DNA of 53,363 nucleotides, from assembly GCA_001953115.1 (NCBI GenBank), contig LSSL01000860.1, positions 1 to 53,363 of the forward strand, written 5' to 3'. Made by a program: the position numbers and the translations under genes. Origin of the DNA: Smittium mucronatum. Its lineage: Eukaryota > Kickxellomycota > Harpellomycetes > Harpellales > Legeriomycetaceae. Within the stretch, counting starts at the first letter, position 1, and each line of letters begins with the position of its first letter. Of the stretch, positions 12,920-27,119 are shown piece after piece. The notes beneath the pieces are model-generated. The model was given only the letters and a program-made list of their open reading frames with translations. It did not search any database and was not told where the DNA came from.

Positions 12920-13008
12920 AAGATTTAAATAGTATCTATAAAAACGATTTTTGATAATAAAAAGCTTATAAATATTTCTTGCCACAAAAATTAACAAAAA
13001 AAGGGATC

Positions 13009-13037
13009 AAAATAAAAATAAAAATAAAAATAATAAA
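13009..13037. repeat. Short (AAAAT)n microsatellite
   Basis: About five AAAAT units, the same motif as the large array at 21.1-22.0 kb, so this pentanucleotide is a recurrent simple repeat of the genome. Confidence 0.9.
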
Positions 13038-16000
13038 ATTGGACGCTTTGGCTCTGCTAATTTTTTTGTGAAAAAATAAATTAAAATATATATAATTTTT
13101 TTTTTATTAACAAATTATCTTTAAAATAATATGCATAAGTTTTTTTTTTATAGTGATAAATTAAAGAATATATGTGGGCCAAATTATATCATCGTAATCA
13201 ATAAAATTATTTTTATAGTTAAAATATATTAAGATAATTAAAGCTCTTTCAAATTTTCAGAAAATATGTAAAGTTATTAGGATGGATAAATACTGGATAA
13301 TAATAGTAGTAGAATTGTATTAAATTTTCAAAAACAAGTGATGAATTTTTTTAAATTATAATCTTGCTAATAAATCTTTAATTAATAATTTTTTTTAAAA
13401 TTTCGTAAAAGTATTAATCTAAAAATAGTATTAAATTGTGCGATCAAAGCAAATGGATTTTTAAGAATGGTCAAAACTAAAAATATGCATAAAAAAATAT
13501 AAAAAATTGATACAAAACGCAATTCACTAAAAAAATAATCAAAAAATATTTTTTATCACAAATTTTAAGTAAAGCTGATAAAAAAAATATTAAAATGTTG
13601 TTTTATGTGCTTATCAATTTATATATAAATTAATAAAATGATATATTGTTATGTTAAATTATACAATCTCAAATTTATTTATTAATATATATTTTTTCGA
13701 TTTATTAATACATAGAGCTACAATAATATAAATTTATAAATTACATATCAATTAATTGTAAAATATATAATTTCTTTTCAATCATTGATAAAAAAATAAT
13801 TTATGATTATTTCTTTCTAATTTCAAATTAATTTTCATTGTAATACCAGAATATCCAATGTAAAATTTTTTACTCTTCTTTTTTTTACATGATTAATAAT
13901 ATCTTAAGATATATAAAAATAAACTATTTTTTTAACCTTTTTTTCTATTTAGCAAAAATAATTTTAATGATTATTCTATATTTTTATCAGAATATATATA
14001 AATTTATTTATTAAAATACAAAATTTTTATTCAACTAATGATTTGATTCATATTTTTTCTTAAAAAATATGTTTATTTTCGAACATTATTGATTTAAAAT
14101 TTCTAAGCAAATATGTAATAGTATAAATTTTTTTTAAAAAAATACCAGATATCGATAAATCAACTTATTTTTAAATGTAGTTTTATAAGATTTAATCTTT
14201 TTAAACATATTTTTGACATATATATTATTGCCAAAATTAATGAGTAAAATTTTTTTTTTCTTATAATTAAATAATCACTATTAATTAAACCAGAAAATTT
14301 TAAAGATGGATGATTTTTTTTTTAATTTTTATAATTAATCCTATATAGAAAATTATCTTATCAATTTTTAGAATTATAATAAAACCAATATAAAAGTAAG
14401 TTCATATTGATTCAACATAAAAAAAAATAATGACTATTTCATAATTATTTTTAGAAAATTTCCATTCTATTTTCACTAATTGCAACTAAAAAAATAAAAA
14501 AGTTGTTTTAAGGAAATTTCAACCATTATTGATGTTATTTTAAAAGCTTTGATGATGTTTTAGTCATGTAAATAATATATAAATGATACATAAATCTTCC
14601 TTTCTCTATTTGTGTTTGTAATCTTTTATTTTTTTATTACCGGACTCGTTTTAATTATTTAATTCTATGGTTTATACTAAATTTAAATTAACTCTTATAT
14701 AATCACCATTTTCACTATATTTACACCAATACAACATTTTATCATAAATTTCTTACCAAAATTATTTATCTAATTAAATTACTAAAAAAAAACCTTTCTT
14801 GATGAGAATTATGAATTTTATATACAACAGGTTTATATTTATAGAAAATCTAATGATAATGTTAGAGATTGATTAACTAGTCTCTAATAAAATATTTTGC
14901 TTTTAATAAATCTTATAATAATCAATAATTTTTTTACACTATAAAATACTTAATTTTGATATTCTACATTTTTTTATAAAATAAATAATTATTAAATTTA
15001 TGGATTATCTGATATAAATAAATTGAAATGATTTAAATTTAAATTTTATAAATCGAACTGATAATATTCATTATTGATATATATATAAAAACGAAAATAA
15101 AATAATTGAATATAATTATTTATATTGAAAAGCAAAGAAAATTTGATCTAAAATATAATGCAAAAAATGTGGAGTATTAGATATTATTGATTTTACACAG
15201 GGTGAGGAATATAAGGATAATAAGTAAAATAACCAGATTATCAATCCATTTTGATTATTCAAAAAAATTGAAAATTTCAATAGAGCCCTGGTGCAATCTT
15301 TTACTATCAAAGATTAAGGCCAGATTACAGTTCAAAACTATACCTTATAAAAAAATAAATTAATCTTTGTTATATATAATAAGATTTTATAATTAAGAGC
15401 CTCATTTTTCCTTGGTGGGAAAAATTGTTTTTTTAATATTTAACTTCTTCTCATTTTAGTTTTAATTATATAATTTCTATTATTAGAGTATAATTTATAT
15501 AATTTGAATAAATATTTTTAATGAAACTTTAACATTGTATTCATTATCCAATCCTATTTTTTTTAATTTAGAAAACTTAACTTATAATTCAATTTTCACT
15601 ATTGATAATTTATAATCTATATTTGAAACGATATTAAATTTTTTTTAATATAAGATGTTTAGAATTTCAGCAACAATGTTATGAAATTTATGTAATAATC
15701 TGTATAAATCTTTGAATAGAATGAATTTTATTTTATTTTATTATCAAATAAATCTGTATTTATAATTTTTTTTTGATTTATTACCTTATATTAATTCTTT
15801 TTAATATTTCAATGTCAAATTTATCGTAATCGATATACACATATTTTGTAAATTATTTTATTATAAAAATCAATTATTTGTTTTTCATCAAGTTATAATT
15901 TGAATCAATATTTTAAAAAATGACATTTAAATTAGGACATTTTTTTAAAAAATAAATTTATTTTTTAAATTAAATTATCTGTATAAAATTTGCTTTATCT

Positions 16001-18731
16001 TGGAATAAAATTTATACTGTAAAGATATAGCTGTAAACTTATTAATTAAAATATGTTCTTGAGATTGGAATTGTGAAATTATATTAAAAGAATGTTATAA
16101 ATAATTCAAATATAAAAATAGTCATTAAATATGCTAAATTTCAATAATTTTGAATTATATCTTCACAATAAAGCAATTTTTATTTTAAAAAACGATTTTT
16201 TATATCTATTTCTTTGTAAAATTTATCAAAGTTCAATTCATTGTTATTTTACTATTTTGAAAAATTGAACTTTTTTTGTATCATGAAAAGTAAATTAATA
16301 AGACCTTCTAGTCCCAATTCAATAAAAAAAAATTTATATAAATATTTAAAATTAAATTGGACTAAGTTTTTGAAAAAAATAAATTTTATTAATAAAATAA
16401 ATTCAATTATATAATAAAACCTTATGATGGCTCTATTGATATTTAATTGAATCCATTTTATTTACTATCTAATATATTGCAAAATTTTTGTTAAAAAAAT
16501 TTATTTAATTAATAAGAACTATAAAAAGTTTAAATCATAAAAATTTATTAAATGAAAACCCGAGGTTTTATTCGAAAATCCATAGAAAAAACAGAGTAAA
16601 TTATTTATTTATTATATATTTTTCAATTTATTTTGTGCTGAATTTATTGCTACTGATCTATCGTAAAGGAAAATATTGTTGAGACTGAAATAAGTTTTAG
16701 ACTGTAAATGAGTTTTAAAAAGGAATTTTGAGCAGTTGATGAGAATCTATCTCTAATCTCTAAGTCAGAATCCATGAGTATCTTGGAGATTTTTTTTGTT
16801 AATTTTCAGATTCACTTATAATTATCGCCTTCAAAATTTAAATAGTGAAGTAATAGTCCAAATAATATATAAATATTTATTTACATGATAGATCCCTCTA
16901 AGACAAATTTAGCAACTTTTTTTTGATAATTTATGCTCCTTATTTGAAATCTACCCTAATAAAGAATCAATAATCAGTTGTATTGATATAAAAAAAATCC
17001 TTTTATTTATAAGATATAAAGAGGTAAATAAAAAAAATTTCAAAGTTAGTTAAGCTTTTTCAGATTTTTATTTGGTACAATTTTTTTTTGAAATTTAAAA
17101 TTTAGAGTTTTCCAGATTTGAATAAATTGCATGCTGATAGGTTCGAATAATTTTTTTCAGCTGTAGCATTCAGTATGAAAAGATGCTATAGAAGTTTCTT
17201 GAGTCTTCCAAGATTAACAAAGTCGCATATCAAAAAAAAAAATTCTTAGAGGTTTCTACGCTTATTCCTAATTTAGTGAACTAAATCAGATAAAAATTTA
17301 CTTATTGAACCTTTTTCCTATTATCTCTATTTAAAGCAATCAAGGAAAATAAATTAGTATTGAAAAAAAGTCCTGGAATTCATAATGGTAGTTTTTTGTA
17401 ATCAAAAATTTAATTTTTAAGAGAATCAAGCATATTTTGAACTTATTAAAGGCATCAGCGATAGATTAATCATTATATGAAACTATTTATAGATTTAAAA
17501 ACTAATAATATCAAATTATTGTATTTTTTGCACAAAGTCCCAGTGCAAGCTAAATTTTTCAAAGACTTCAAAATAGCACCAAAACTTATAAAATAATTTT
17601 CATATCTCGAGAGGAATTTATTTTCACCCATTTTCTTTTATACTGCAATTTTATACTCACTGGGTAACCCAATTAATACTTCCAATTTGGAAGAGAACGT
17701 TTTTTTGGAAAAAATTTAAAATTTTTTCCAATATAGAGACAGTATTTGGAGATTACGAACAAATTTTCATAAATAACTAGATCTGATCGTTATTTTGCTT
17801 TTTCGATAGTAAATCATTCTAATTCATAACAAAGCCACTGGTAATTCAGTATAATCAGAGTTAAACTTTGTATCAATTTCAGATTAATGATCCTTACCTC
17901 ACCCTTTCTACACAAAATTTGTATCAGTGTATGATAATAAATAATTTTTTCCCAAAAACTTCACCTATGTAGAGAGAATAAAATGAATAAGTAGACTAAA
18001 TAAAGAATAAAAGAAAGGAAAAGAAAATTGATTAAATAAAATTAGTGAATAAATAACAAATATTTTTTCATGTTTTCGATGAAAAATATTCAGATTTGAA
18101 AAAAAGGAAATTTGCAAAATATAAAAAAATCCAATATTATGAATAATTACTCCGGAGTTGTTCAGCTAGTTTATGCAAAAAAAAAAAACATTCTGGAAAA
18201 AATAATAATTTAACAGAAATGATTAAGAAACCCAACAAATAATATAATTATTAATTATTTTAAAATCAAAAACCCTTAATATTTTCTGATTTTTTTAATA
18301 AGACATTCTTTAATAAATTCAGATGATAAGTGGGTTTCAAAAATCTTGTAATAGTTCAATGATTATCCTATATTATGGAGGAGCAAATAATGAAAAAATT
18401 TAAATAGTTATAAATCAACAGTTTATTCAATTACTATCTCTAAAAACTCAAGCTGCCAATATTTAACCAATCTTTGGAAATTTCTCGATGGAAGAATTTT
18501 AGCTTTTAGAAAATCAAAAAATTTTCGAAATTGCTATAGAACAGAAAATATAAATTATAAAAAATAAGTAATATATTTATAAAAATATAAAATTAAACGA
18601 GCTTGATAAATGAAAATTATTATATTAAAGGAATAATAAATAAAATCTCGATATTTTATTACACTATCGGAAATAAAAAAATAGTATGAAATCAATTAAA
18701 TTTGAATTAATAGGCTACCAGTGCATTAATA

Positions 18732-19023
18732 GGGTTTATTTAAATATATGAATTTTCGAAAAATAAAAAATGTTTTTTTAAAAAAAATTTAACAATATTA
18801 ACTTATGGAATTATTTGGTATTAAATTAGGTAAAAGGATATAAACAAAAAAAGAAATTATTTGGCGTATATTGTAATGGTGGCGTTACAATAGAAAATAT
18901 CGATATGTATCAATAAAATGATTTAATTGAAATAAACGAATACCAATCAATATAACTAAAATTACCAAATAAAAACGAATTATCTATAAAAAAGCTTTGC
19001 TTATTTTAATTTTGCGTTTACTT
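18732..19023 (+). repeat. Left arm of the inverted-repeat element
   Basis: Pairs with 20191-20483. The outer end is GGGTTTATTT. Many arm differences are transitions (for example GGCGTATA against GGCATATA), consistent with slow decay after one insertion. Confidence 0.85.
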
Positions 19024-20190
19024 TAAAATTATTATTCTATCAAAATAGACCAAAATTACCAAAATGCATGTATTCTCTCAGGATAAATTTTTTGAGTATT
19101 ATTTATAATGTTAGCTGTTTAAAACTTTCAGAAAAAGTTTTCGGAAAAACTTCATTTTTATATATTTTTCGTAGTGGATTCTTTCTAATTCACTAAAAAC
19201 TAATCATATCCAATCATTTTTTTCCACAAATTTCTATTATCTCTTTCATGATGATTAGAAAGGAAATTTCTTAGTTTTTATTACAAATAAATAATTTTAT
19301 TTGTAGGTTTTTTATAAGTTTTTCACTATTTATGAGTGAATATTTTATTTTTTAGCACAATTATTGTTTCTTTTACATTTTATTTCACAAAATTTTATCA
19401 CTTCTTACTATTTTTTAACTAACATATATATGATTATCCGAAAATTTTTTGGACTTTTAAAATAAAATGTTTAGTTTTTTTCATAATACTGGACGGTATC
19501 AAGAAAATGAATTGACTGTCTTATTTTTAAAAAATAAATAATATTAATCAAAATAATCAAATATTGTATTATCGTAAATAATAGGCAGGAGACAGATTTT
19601 TATTGACTGAGTAAGAATTCAAACAAAACCCTAAAATAGAAAGTCTAGGAAAAGAAGTTGGGAAATTTCCAACATATTAAAGATTAAAATCAGGATATAT
19701 TGTTACATATTATGCTAGCACATAGTGTATTTTATTTATTTAAAACATTAAAAAGGATGAATTTCATTTTTTGAAATATGGAATCTAAAAATAATCACTA
19801 AATAATTTTTTTTTATTTTTGACAATCAAATTTTGAATTTACGTTATAATCCAATTAAAAAATTAATTAATAACAGGCTAGAAGTTTTTAAATAATTAAA
19901 TTTTTTTCTTTCATTTTTATGTTTCAATATTCTTGAGGTTTAATTTTTTAGTCTAAAGGCATTTAAATAAGGTAAAAATATTTCTAAACGATATAAATGG
20001 TCTAAATATTAGATTTAAATGCTAATAGAAAAATTCACGAATATAATTTAAGAGAAAAAATCAAAATCAAAATATTTATTTTGATGTATGAAAATAACTA
20101 TGATTTATTTTAAAACACTATGGATATATTTTAAAAAAATTGATTTATTTTAATAAGTTTATATATATTCCATCAGAATAAAATATTTAG

Positions 20191-20483
20191 AGCAAGCGCG
20201 AAATTATTAAATAAGCAGAACTTTCTTAAAGATAATTCATTTTTATTGAATAATTTGTGTTATATCGATTGATATTAGTTATTTCAATTAAATCATTTTA
20301 TTGATACATATAGATATTTTCTATTATAACGCCATTATTACAATATATGCCAAATAATTTCTTTTTTTGTTTATATCCTTTTACCTAATTTAATACCAAA
20401 TAATTCCATAAATAAATATTGTTAAATTTTTTTTAAAAAAACATTTTTTATTTTTCGGAAATTCATATTATTGAAATTAACCC
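20191..20483 (-). repeat. Right arm of the inverted-repeat element
   Basis: Reverse complement of 18732-19023. Read outward to inward on the minus strand it starts GGGTTAATTT. Confidence 0.85.
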
Positions 20484-21131
20484 ACTTATTGTAAAGTTTT
20501 AAAAACGAACTCTGATATATAAAAGATAAATTCATAGTCATTAAATTAAGAAATATGAAACATAAGAATTTTATCACTTTCAAAAAAACTTAAATATTTT
20601 TTTTATTTCAAAAAATATCTAATTAAATTATAAAATTATAAATGTAAAAACTGAAAGGTATTTTTTATCTTTTACAAGACCAAGCAACGATAGTCCAATT
20701 AGATAATTAACCGGAATAAAGTATTAAAAATGATAAGAGGGCGCAACGGTACTAAGAAATAAAGAGAATACTGTAAAGAGTAGACATATGGCAAAAAAAG
20801 ATGGTATTTATTCTTTGGTTTCAATTTTTCAGAATTTAAAGGCTTAAAAAACGCTCTAGGGAGCTTTTATTTTGTTATATGGGTGTTTTCTTTTCTATAT
20901 TATATAAATACTAATAATTCCAAAATAATGAGAAGTCATGGAAAAAAAAATCAATAAATATAGCGTACCTAAGACATTTTAAAGAAATTTAATTATTATA
21001 GTTAGTAATTTAGAATACACTATTTTGAATCGGCCTCAATTTTCATCTTATACTTTAAATTTTGACAAGAAAAAAATGAATTCCGTTTTTTAAAAATATA
21101 TTCTAAACTCTTGTTTTTTATTTTCATGGAA
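20484..21131. other. AT-rich spacer
   Basis: Nothing gene-like seen. It lies between the inverted-repeat element and the pentanucleotide array. Confidence 0.55.
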
Positions 21132-21984
21132 CAAAAAAATAAAAATAAAAATAAAAATAAAAATAAAAATAAAAATAAAAATAAAAATAAAAATAAAAAT
21201 AAAAATAAAAATAAAAATAAAAATAAAAATAAAAATAAAAATAAAAATAAAAATAAAAATAAAAATAAAAATAAAAANNNNNNNNNNNNNNNNNNNNNNN
21301 NNNNNNNNNNNNNNNNNNNNNNNNNNNNNNNNNNNNNNNNNNNNNNNNNNNNNNNNNNNNNNNNNNNNNNNNNNNNNNNNNNNNNNNNNNNNNNNNNNNN
21401 NNNNNNNNNNNNNNNNNNNNNNNNNNNNNNNNNNNNNNNNNNNNNNNNNNNNNNNNNNNNNNNNNNNNNNNNNNNNNNNNNNNNNNNNNNNNNNNNNNNN
21501 NNNNNNNNNNNNNNNNNNNNNNNNNNNNNNNNNNNNNNNNNNNNNNNNNNNNNNNNNNNNNNNNNNNNNNNNNNNNNNNNNNNNNNNNNNNNNNNNNNNN
21601 NNNNNNNNNNNNNNNNNNNNNNNNNNNNNNNNNNNNNNNNNNNNNNNNNNNNNNNNNNNNNNNNNNNNNNNNNNNNNNNNNNNNNNNNNNNNNNNNNNNN
21701 NNNNNNNNNNNNNNNNNNNNNNNNNNNNNNNNNNNNNNNNNNNNNNNNNNNNNNNNNNNNNNNNNNNNNNNNNNNNNNNNNNNNNNNNNNNNNNNNNNNN
21801 NNNNNNNNNNNNNNNNNNNNNNNNNNNNNNNNNNNNNNNNNNNNNNNNNNAATAAAAATAAAAATAAAAATAAAAATAAAAATAAAAATAAAAATAAAAA
21901 TAAAAATAAAAATAAAAATAAAAATAAAAATAAAAATAAAAATAAAAATAAAAATAAAAATAAAAATAAAAATAAAAATAAAAT
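21132..21984. repeat. Large (AAAAT)n array interrupted by an assembly gap
   Basis: Nearly perfect AAAAT units run from about 21132 to 21277, then 573 N (21278-21850), then the same units from 21851 to about 21984. The three long reading frames across it (NK, FL, FY or IK dipeptides joined by X) are artefacts of the repeat. The true length is unknown because the repeat itself broke the assembly. Confidence 0.95.
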
Positions 21985-23605
21985 ACTTAGAATCATAAAC
22001 ATACACGATTATTATAATAACTCAACTCTTTGAATCTTAACTTCAACGGGATGCTAAATTCAAATTCCCAAAAAATACTTACTACCTAGCAAAAAGACTC
22101 AGGAGAGAGTTCTGGTTTTGAAGTCCCCGATAAAAAAATCGAGCCCAGTATTAATAACCCCACCTGATTAGAAAAACTAGAAAATGTTTTTAATATATTA
22201 GAATATAATTACCATGTTATAATATTATAGATATCAGATCTAAGCTCAGTATTATATCTGGTGTTTAATATCAGCAGTAAGCAGAGATACTCTGAATCTT
22301 ACTCTTGGGATTTCAAAAAATCGAAAAATGTGTCGGATAAATTTAAATTTAAATTTAAATTCAAAATCGTTACATCAGATTTAGGTAAAAATTTTTTGAA
22401 TTCAATTAGAAGATACTCATGAGTACTCCAAAGAATAAATTATCTGTTTTATACGGCAAAAATTATAAAAAAAATAATAACTGAGACATGTAAATTTTTT
22501 AGGATGGAATTTATAATGTTATCTTTATAATGCGATTAATGTCAATTCGTGAAGGTTTTAAAAAAGATAAACAGTGTTTTATGGAAAAAATGTGCTTATT
22601 TTTCTGAGTTGGAGAACACATTAATGAAATTATCAAAAAATGATTCTGTCGCTAGTTACAGCGATTTAAAGGGTATGATATATTTTCAGCATCTAAAAAT
22701 AATCATCTTGAAAGATTCGGCTGAAAATTAAAAGATAAATATACTAACTTTGAAAAAAGGAATAGCACAATTTGTTCATTTATCAATTAAAATATTAGCT
22801 TATTAATAAGAATCATAAAAGCATGTACTTTTAAAAATAGACTATAATGAAATATCATCATATTTTGTAAAGATAAAATTATTCCCTTTCGTTACTGAAT
22901 AAAAAAAATTTCGAACATACCAAGTAAATTTTTGGGAATTTTATCGAGAATATTTGATTTATATGTCCAATCCATTAAAGCTATTATCTTTGGAGAGATT
23001 ATAAGATCATGTGAAGGACTTATTTGAATTTTTTATCTTTAAGCCTATTATTAAAAGTGCGGGATAAAAAATATTATTATTGAAGAATTTTTTTAATAAT
23101 TATCAGATGAGATAATTTTTATAAATTTTATGAAAAATAATATAAATCAAAATCAAACTTTAAAAAAACACTTTAAAAGTAGGAAAACTGGGAAAATTAA
23201 AATTAACCACCAGCTTTTCGATTAATATTATTATATTCAAAATTGATATATTTTTATTATATTAAGCGATTTATAAATAAAAATTTATGAAAAAATATTT
23301 TCATCATTGAGAAAAAAAAATTGAGAAAATTGTTTTTAATTAATTTTTTTTTGATTAAAATATATGATATTGGAAATAATTTTATTATTTAGAAATAGTT
23401 TTAAATTAGTAAAATGATATTAAATTAGCATAAAATTTATAATATTGAAAATATAGTAAATTTTATACAAACCAATGCAGAACGGATTTGAAATTAAATT
23501 AAAAAAACAACAACTTATGGTCGATTCAGAGCTATATTAAAATAATTGCAATTAATGTTGAAAGAGATGCAAAAAAAATCATAAATTATTTTCTGATATT
23601 ATTTT
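21985..23605. other. AT-rich DNA with an unassigned small reading frame
   Basis: A somewhat GC-richer patch spans 22020-22290. A 60-codon frame at 22549-22731 starts with GTG and includes WKKCAYFSELENTLMKL. It has a more protein-like composition than chance frames here, but I recognise no family. A short (AAATTT)n run lies near 22340. Confidence 0.4.
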
Positions 23606-23950
23606 CTAATTAATATCATTTCTAATAGAAGTATAATCTGAAAAGTTTTTTGTAGTGGTATTGGAAGTTTTAAAAAGGGTATTTTTATTTATAGACACTG
23701 ATGAGTTATCACAGAAGTAGAGGTCGTAGTTATAGTTGATTTCCCATTAATACTGGTTTCAGTAATAGCGAACGTCCCAATAGTTGTGCAAGTGGTATCA
23801 GTGACAGTCTCAGTATAGTATCGGTGGTAGTTTCAACAGTAGTATTGTAAGTAATATCAGTAGTTATAGTTAAATTAGCAGTGTAAGACATGGTTTGAGT
23901 AATATTTTAGGTTATAGTTGTTTCATAGTTGTTAGGTAGATATGGTATTA
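23606..23950 (-). pseudogene. Relic of a Thr/Ser-rich cell-wall adhesin or mucin-like protein
   Basis: On the minus strand three consecutive frames give strongly Thr-rich peptides written mostly with ACT codons. One runs through MSYTANLTITTDITYNTT from 23891. The next has TETVTDTTCTTIGTF and KSTITTTSTSV. The last has KTSNTTTKNFSDYTS and ends at TAG 23608-23606. The two frame changes (about 23811-23825 and about 23700) and an upstream stop show decay. Thr/Ser-rich repeats with occasional Cys are typical of fungal GPI-anchored wall adhesins; no signal peptide or GPI site is visible here. It could also be a fragment of a mucin-like protein from another eukaryote. Confidence 0.55.
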
Positions 23951-23953
23951 TTA

Positions 23954-23977
23954 GTAATTGTAATTGTAATTGTAATT
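23954..23977. repeat. (TAATTG)n microsatellite
   Basis: Three to four TAATTG units directly upstream (minus-strand sense) of the Thr-rich relic. Confidence 0.8.
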
Positions 23978-26900
23978 TTTATTCTTATTATTATTTTTTT
24001 TTTGAGAATAAATTTTTGATTAAGTTTTTTACCATTTGCTTTTTCTGTTAATATGCGAATTATTTTTTTTATTGCATTCATTCAGCAATTATATCCAATT
24101 TTTTTTGAAATATATATTTAATCTTATAAAAAAAATATAAAACTTTCTATAATATATTAAAATCATTTTATTTCACTGTGTTTCATATTTTTTTCTTATT
24201 CATTATTTCCATTTCATTATTCATTTTATTTTAATAATTGATTATAAATATTTGTTGATTTTTTCCCTAAATTAACATATCCTTTTGCTTTAAATTTGGT
24301 TTTTTTTTAGATGATTTTTTTGAAATATGTTGAACTTATGTTTCTTATCCTGTGATATAAATTTAGCGTTGGAATACATTTGGATATTCATAAGAAATCC
24401 ATTAATTAATTTGAATAAACTATCGCACAATTATAGAATTTTTACAAACAGAATACAAAATAAATTTAAAAATAAATGGTAATATTAATCAAGTAAAAAC
24501 GAATTTAAAGCCTTTATAGTCTTTATCAATTCAAATATATAGAAAATTAAAATATTGATTTCATCATCTTTTAAAATTAAATATTTAGTAATATCGGTCA
24601 AATATATTATAAGCTTGCTAATTTTTATGGAAATTTTTTAATTTAAAATTTTTTCTATTAAATAAAACTTTAAAATTAACTGATTTATCATAGGATATAA
24701 TATTTTTAAATCTAGACTAATTTAGATTTAAAATTGCCTATGCATTAAAAATATTTGAATATTTTTAAAAAATAGAATTCAAGTATATAAAATGTTGTTT
24801 TTTTATAGTTTGTGGAATTTTATTGCCTGATTTTGATTTTTGAAATTCCATATAGAAAATTGATAAATGAATTTATTTATAAAATTCGATTTAAAATTTC
24901 TCGAACATTACATAAATTTTTATTTTGTTTTTAATTTAATACGATCTTTATTTTTTATTAAACGATTTTTTTCAAATTAACTTTATTTGATTTATTTCAA
25001 TCAAATTTGATTCAAGTTTATTTGTTAAACATTGTTCTATATCAACTAAGAAAATTAGATTTTTTTTTGTAATTTTCGGTTATTCACGTAAGAACAATCA
25101 TATTTATCAAAAATAAATAGAAAAAAATTTCTAGTGGAGTTTAATAGATTTTTCAACAGATATATTACAAAAACTTATTACGAAAATATAAATTTTGAAT
25201 ATTTTATTATAATCTCATTTTTGTAAAATATAAATATATAATGTTTTTATGTGAAATATTACAGGCATACATTTTTCTTCACATAAATAATGTTTCTTTA
25301 TATTCTCTAAGTTGATTTTAAATAGTACTATATAAAAATTTAAGATTTTAATTGATTCACATTTAAAAAAATCAAAATAAATCATTTTATTTTTAATCAT
25401 TATAAAATATAGCTATTTTGCATAATGATAATATTTTTTTAGCTATATTAAATAAAAATGTTAAGTTTCATTATGTGGCAATCTTTTTTATTATTTTATA
25501 TTTTAAAAATATGTAAGATCAACAAAGGTCTATACTTAAAATTTTTCTAAAATCAAGGAATTATTTTTTAATTCGGATTCTATTCGAATTTAAAAATGAA
25601 ATCAAACGAATTAAATAACATAAACTTTTTTAAAATTTATACCTGTAATACTAAAAAATAAAATTAGTTATTTTTTTAATATTATTTGTCGCTGTGGAAA
25701 CCTGATATAAGATCCCGATCCTTAAATTAAAGTAATCGAGATAATTTTTTTATATACATACTAATATTTACAACAAGTTTCATTTATTTTTTTCCATCAA
25801 GAAAATTTTATTATTTAGTTTAGATTATATGATTTGAAAATTTTCGAGCTATGTGAATAGGGAAAGCATATTTTTTGGGAACATCTCCCACTTTTTACTC
25901 CGAAATTTTTTTTTCTTGTTTTTCTTATTTTTTCCTCCTTTCTACTTATAAATTTTCCGACAGAAATAAAATTTTAAAGTCCTAGAAAAATTAAACCAAA
26001 AGCTAATTAATAGTTTAATCTAAATAAAAACAATTAATAATATGTGAATAAGCTAGGTAAATGGGGTGGAATAACCAGTAAGGACATTGAAGAAAAAAAT
26101 ATAATACTAGAATTATGTAATAAACCACCAATTACTATATGTTTTATTAGTAAATATATTTAAGTGCTGTTAAGAGTATAATATTTTAAAAATCATGCCT
26201 CATTCAAATTTTTGTATTTAATTTAAACATGTTAAAGTTGGTATTTATATAATAAAAAAATGCATTAAATCTTTATATAATTAAATTCTATAAATAATTA
26301 TCCAACTGTAATATGCATTAGTAAAATTAATTTTATAAAAAATTTCTTATATTTATTTTGATTAATTTCCTAATATTTGCTATTATTCAAAACTAATAAA
26401 CTATTTGAACTTTTTAAAACATGAAAAATGTATACTTTATAATGGGTATATTTATAAATTTAATTGAAATAATCAAGATAGCATAAATTATATAGTTAAA
26501 AAAGAATAGAATATTATTTTATCTTATCTAAAATAAAATTTAATCATATAAATAATCTTTCCATAAAAATTAAATTCACTGTATTATGAATTTTTTGTTA
26601 CATTTTAGTTATTAATCAATTTAAAAAATTTTTTACAAATAAATTTAAAAATATGTATTAGATAAGTTTAAGCTAATTCATTAAATCTATTAAAAAATTA
26701 CGAGTTTATAAACGTGAAAATGATAAAAAATTTTATATATTTAAATTTTTCTAAAAAAATGAGGCTATATGGGTCATATCTAAGATTTTCATGTATTATT
26801 ATCCAAAAAAAATCTATTATTGATATGAATTTTTTTATAAATTATGTACGGTATTAATTAATAAAGTGTAATTAAAATAATTTATTTTTATAAAATTTTT

Positions 26901-27119
26901 AATTCTATATTAAATTCTATAAAGAATCAAAAATAGGATACTAAACACAAGCAGATATAAAGAAATTAAATCGAGAAAAGATATAGTTGATTGATAAATG
27001 AAAAAAAAATTATTTAAAAATAACAATTAAAATACCAGAAAAAGTATATTTAATGACAGGAGTAAATATGGTTAGTTTTTAAAAAAAAATTCAGAATTTA
27101 AGATACATTTATAAAGATC
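23978..27119. other. AT-rich intergenic DNA
   Basis: No supported gene. The 61-codon frame at 25215-25400 (minus) is low-complexity Ile/Lys/Phe and looks like chance. Confidence 0.55.

Larger units (their letters stand above)
11671..18731. other. Long AT desert
   Basis: More than 7 kb with no supported gene. It is dominated by A/T homopolymers and ATA/TAA-type sequence. Short microsatellites at 12900-12919 and 13009-13037 are listed separately. Slightly more complex patches occur at 15120-15340 and 17050-17800. Both strands of the latter give short, vaguely protein-like frames, so I assign nothing. Confidence 0.55.
18732..20483. mobile_element. Inverted-repeat element with 292-bp arms
   Basis: The left arm 18732-19023 is the reverse complement of the right arm 20191-20483 at roughly 90% identity by eye, with a fully identical core of about 60 bp around GGAATTATTTGGTATTAAAT. 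Both outer ends begin GGGTT. The 1167-bp spacer (19024-20190) is AT-rich, and I find no transposase motif in it. The layout fits a non-autonomous DNA transposon with long terminal inverted repeats, or two inverted copies of one repeat. No convincing target-site duplication flanks the GGG ends. One frame inside both arms is fairly open (YKQKKKLFG, then CN), so the arms might come from an old coding sequence. Confidence 0.8.

Noticed and set aside
17130..17145. GGTTCGAAT as a tRNA T-loop
   Set aside because: No acceptor, D or anticodon stems fit around it; no tRNA was found anywhere in the window.
17050..17800. Possible gene fragment
   Set aside because: Both strands give equally plausible short peptides and no family motif, so strand and identity cannot be decided.
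21020..22006. Three long reading frames of about 290-330 codons
   Set aside because: They are the (AAAAT)n repeat read in three frames and joined through 573 N.
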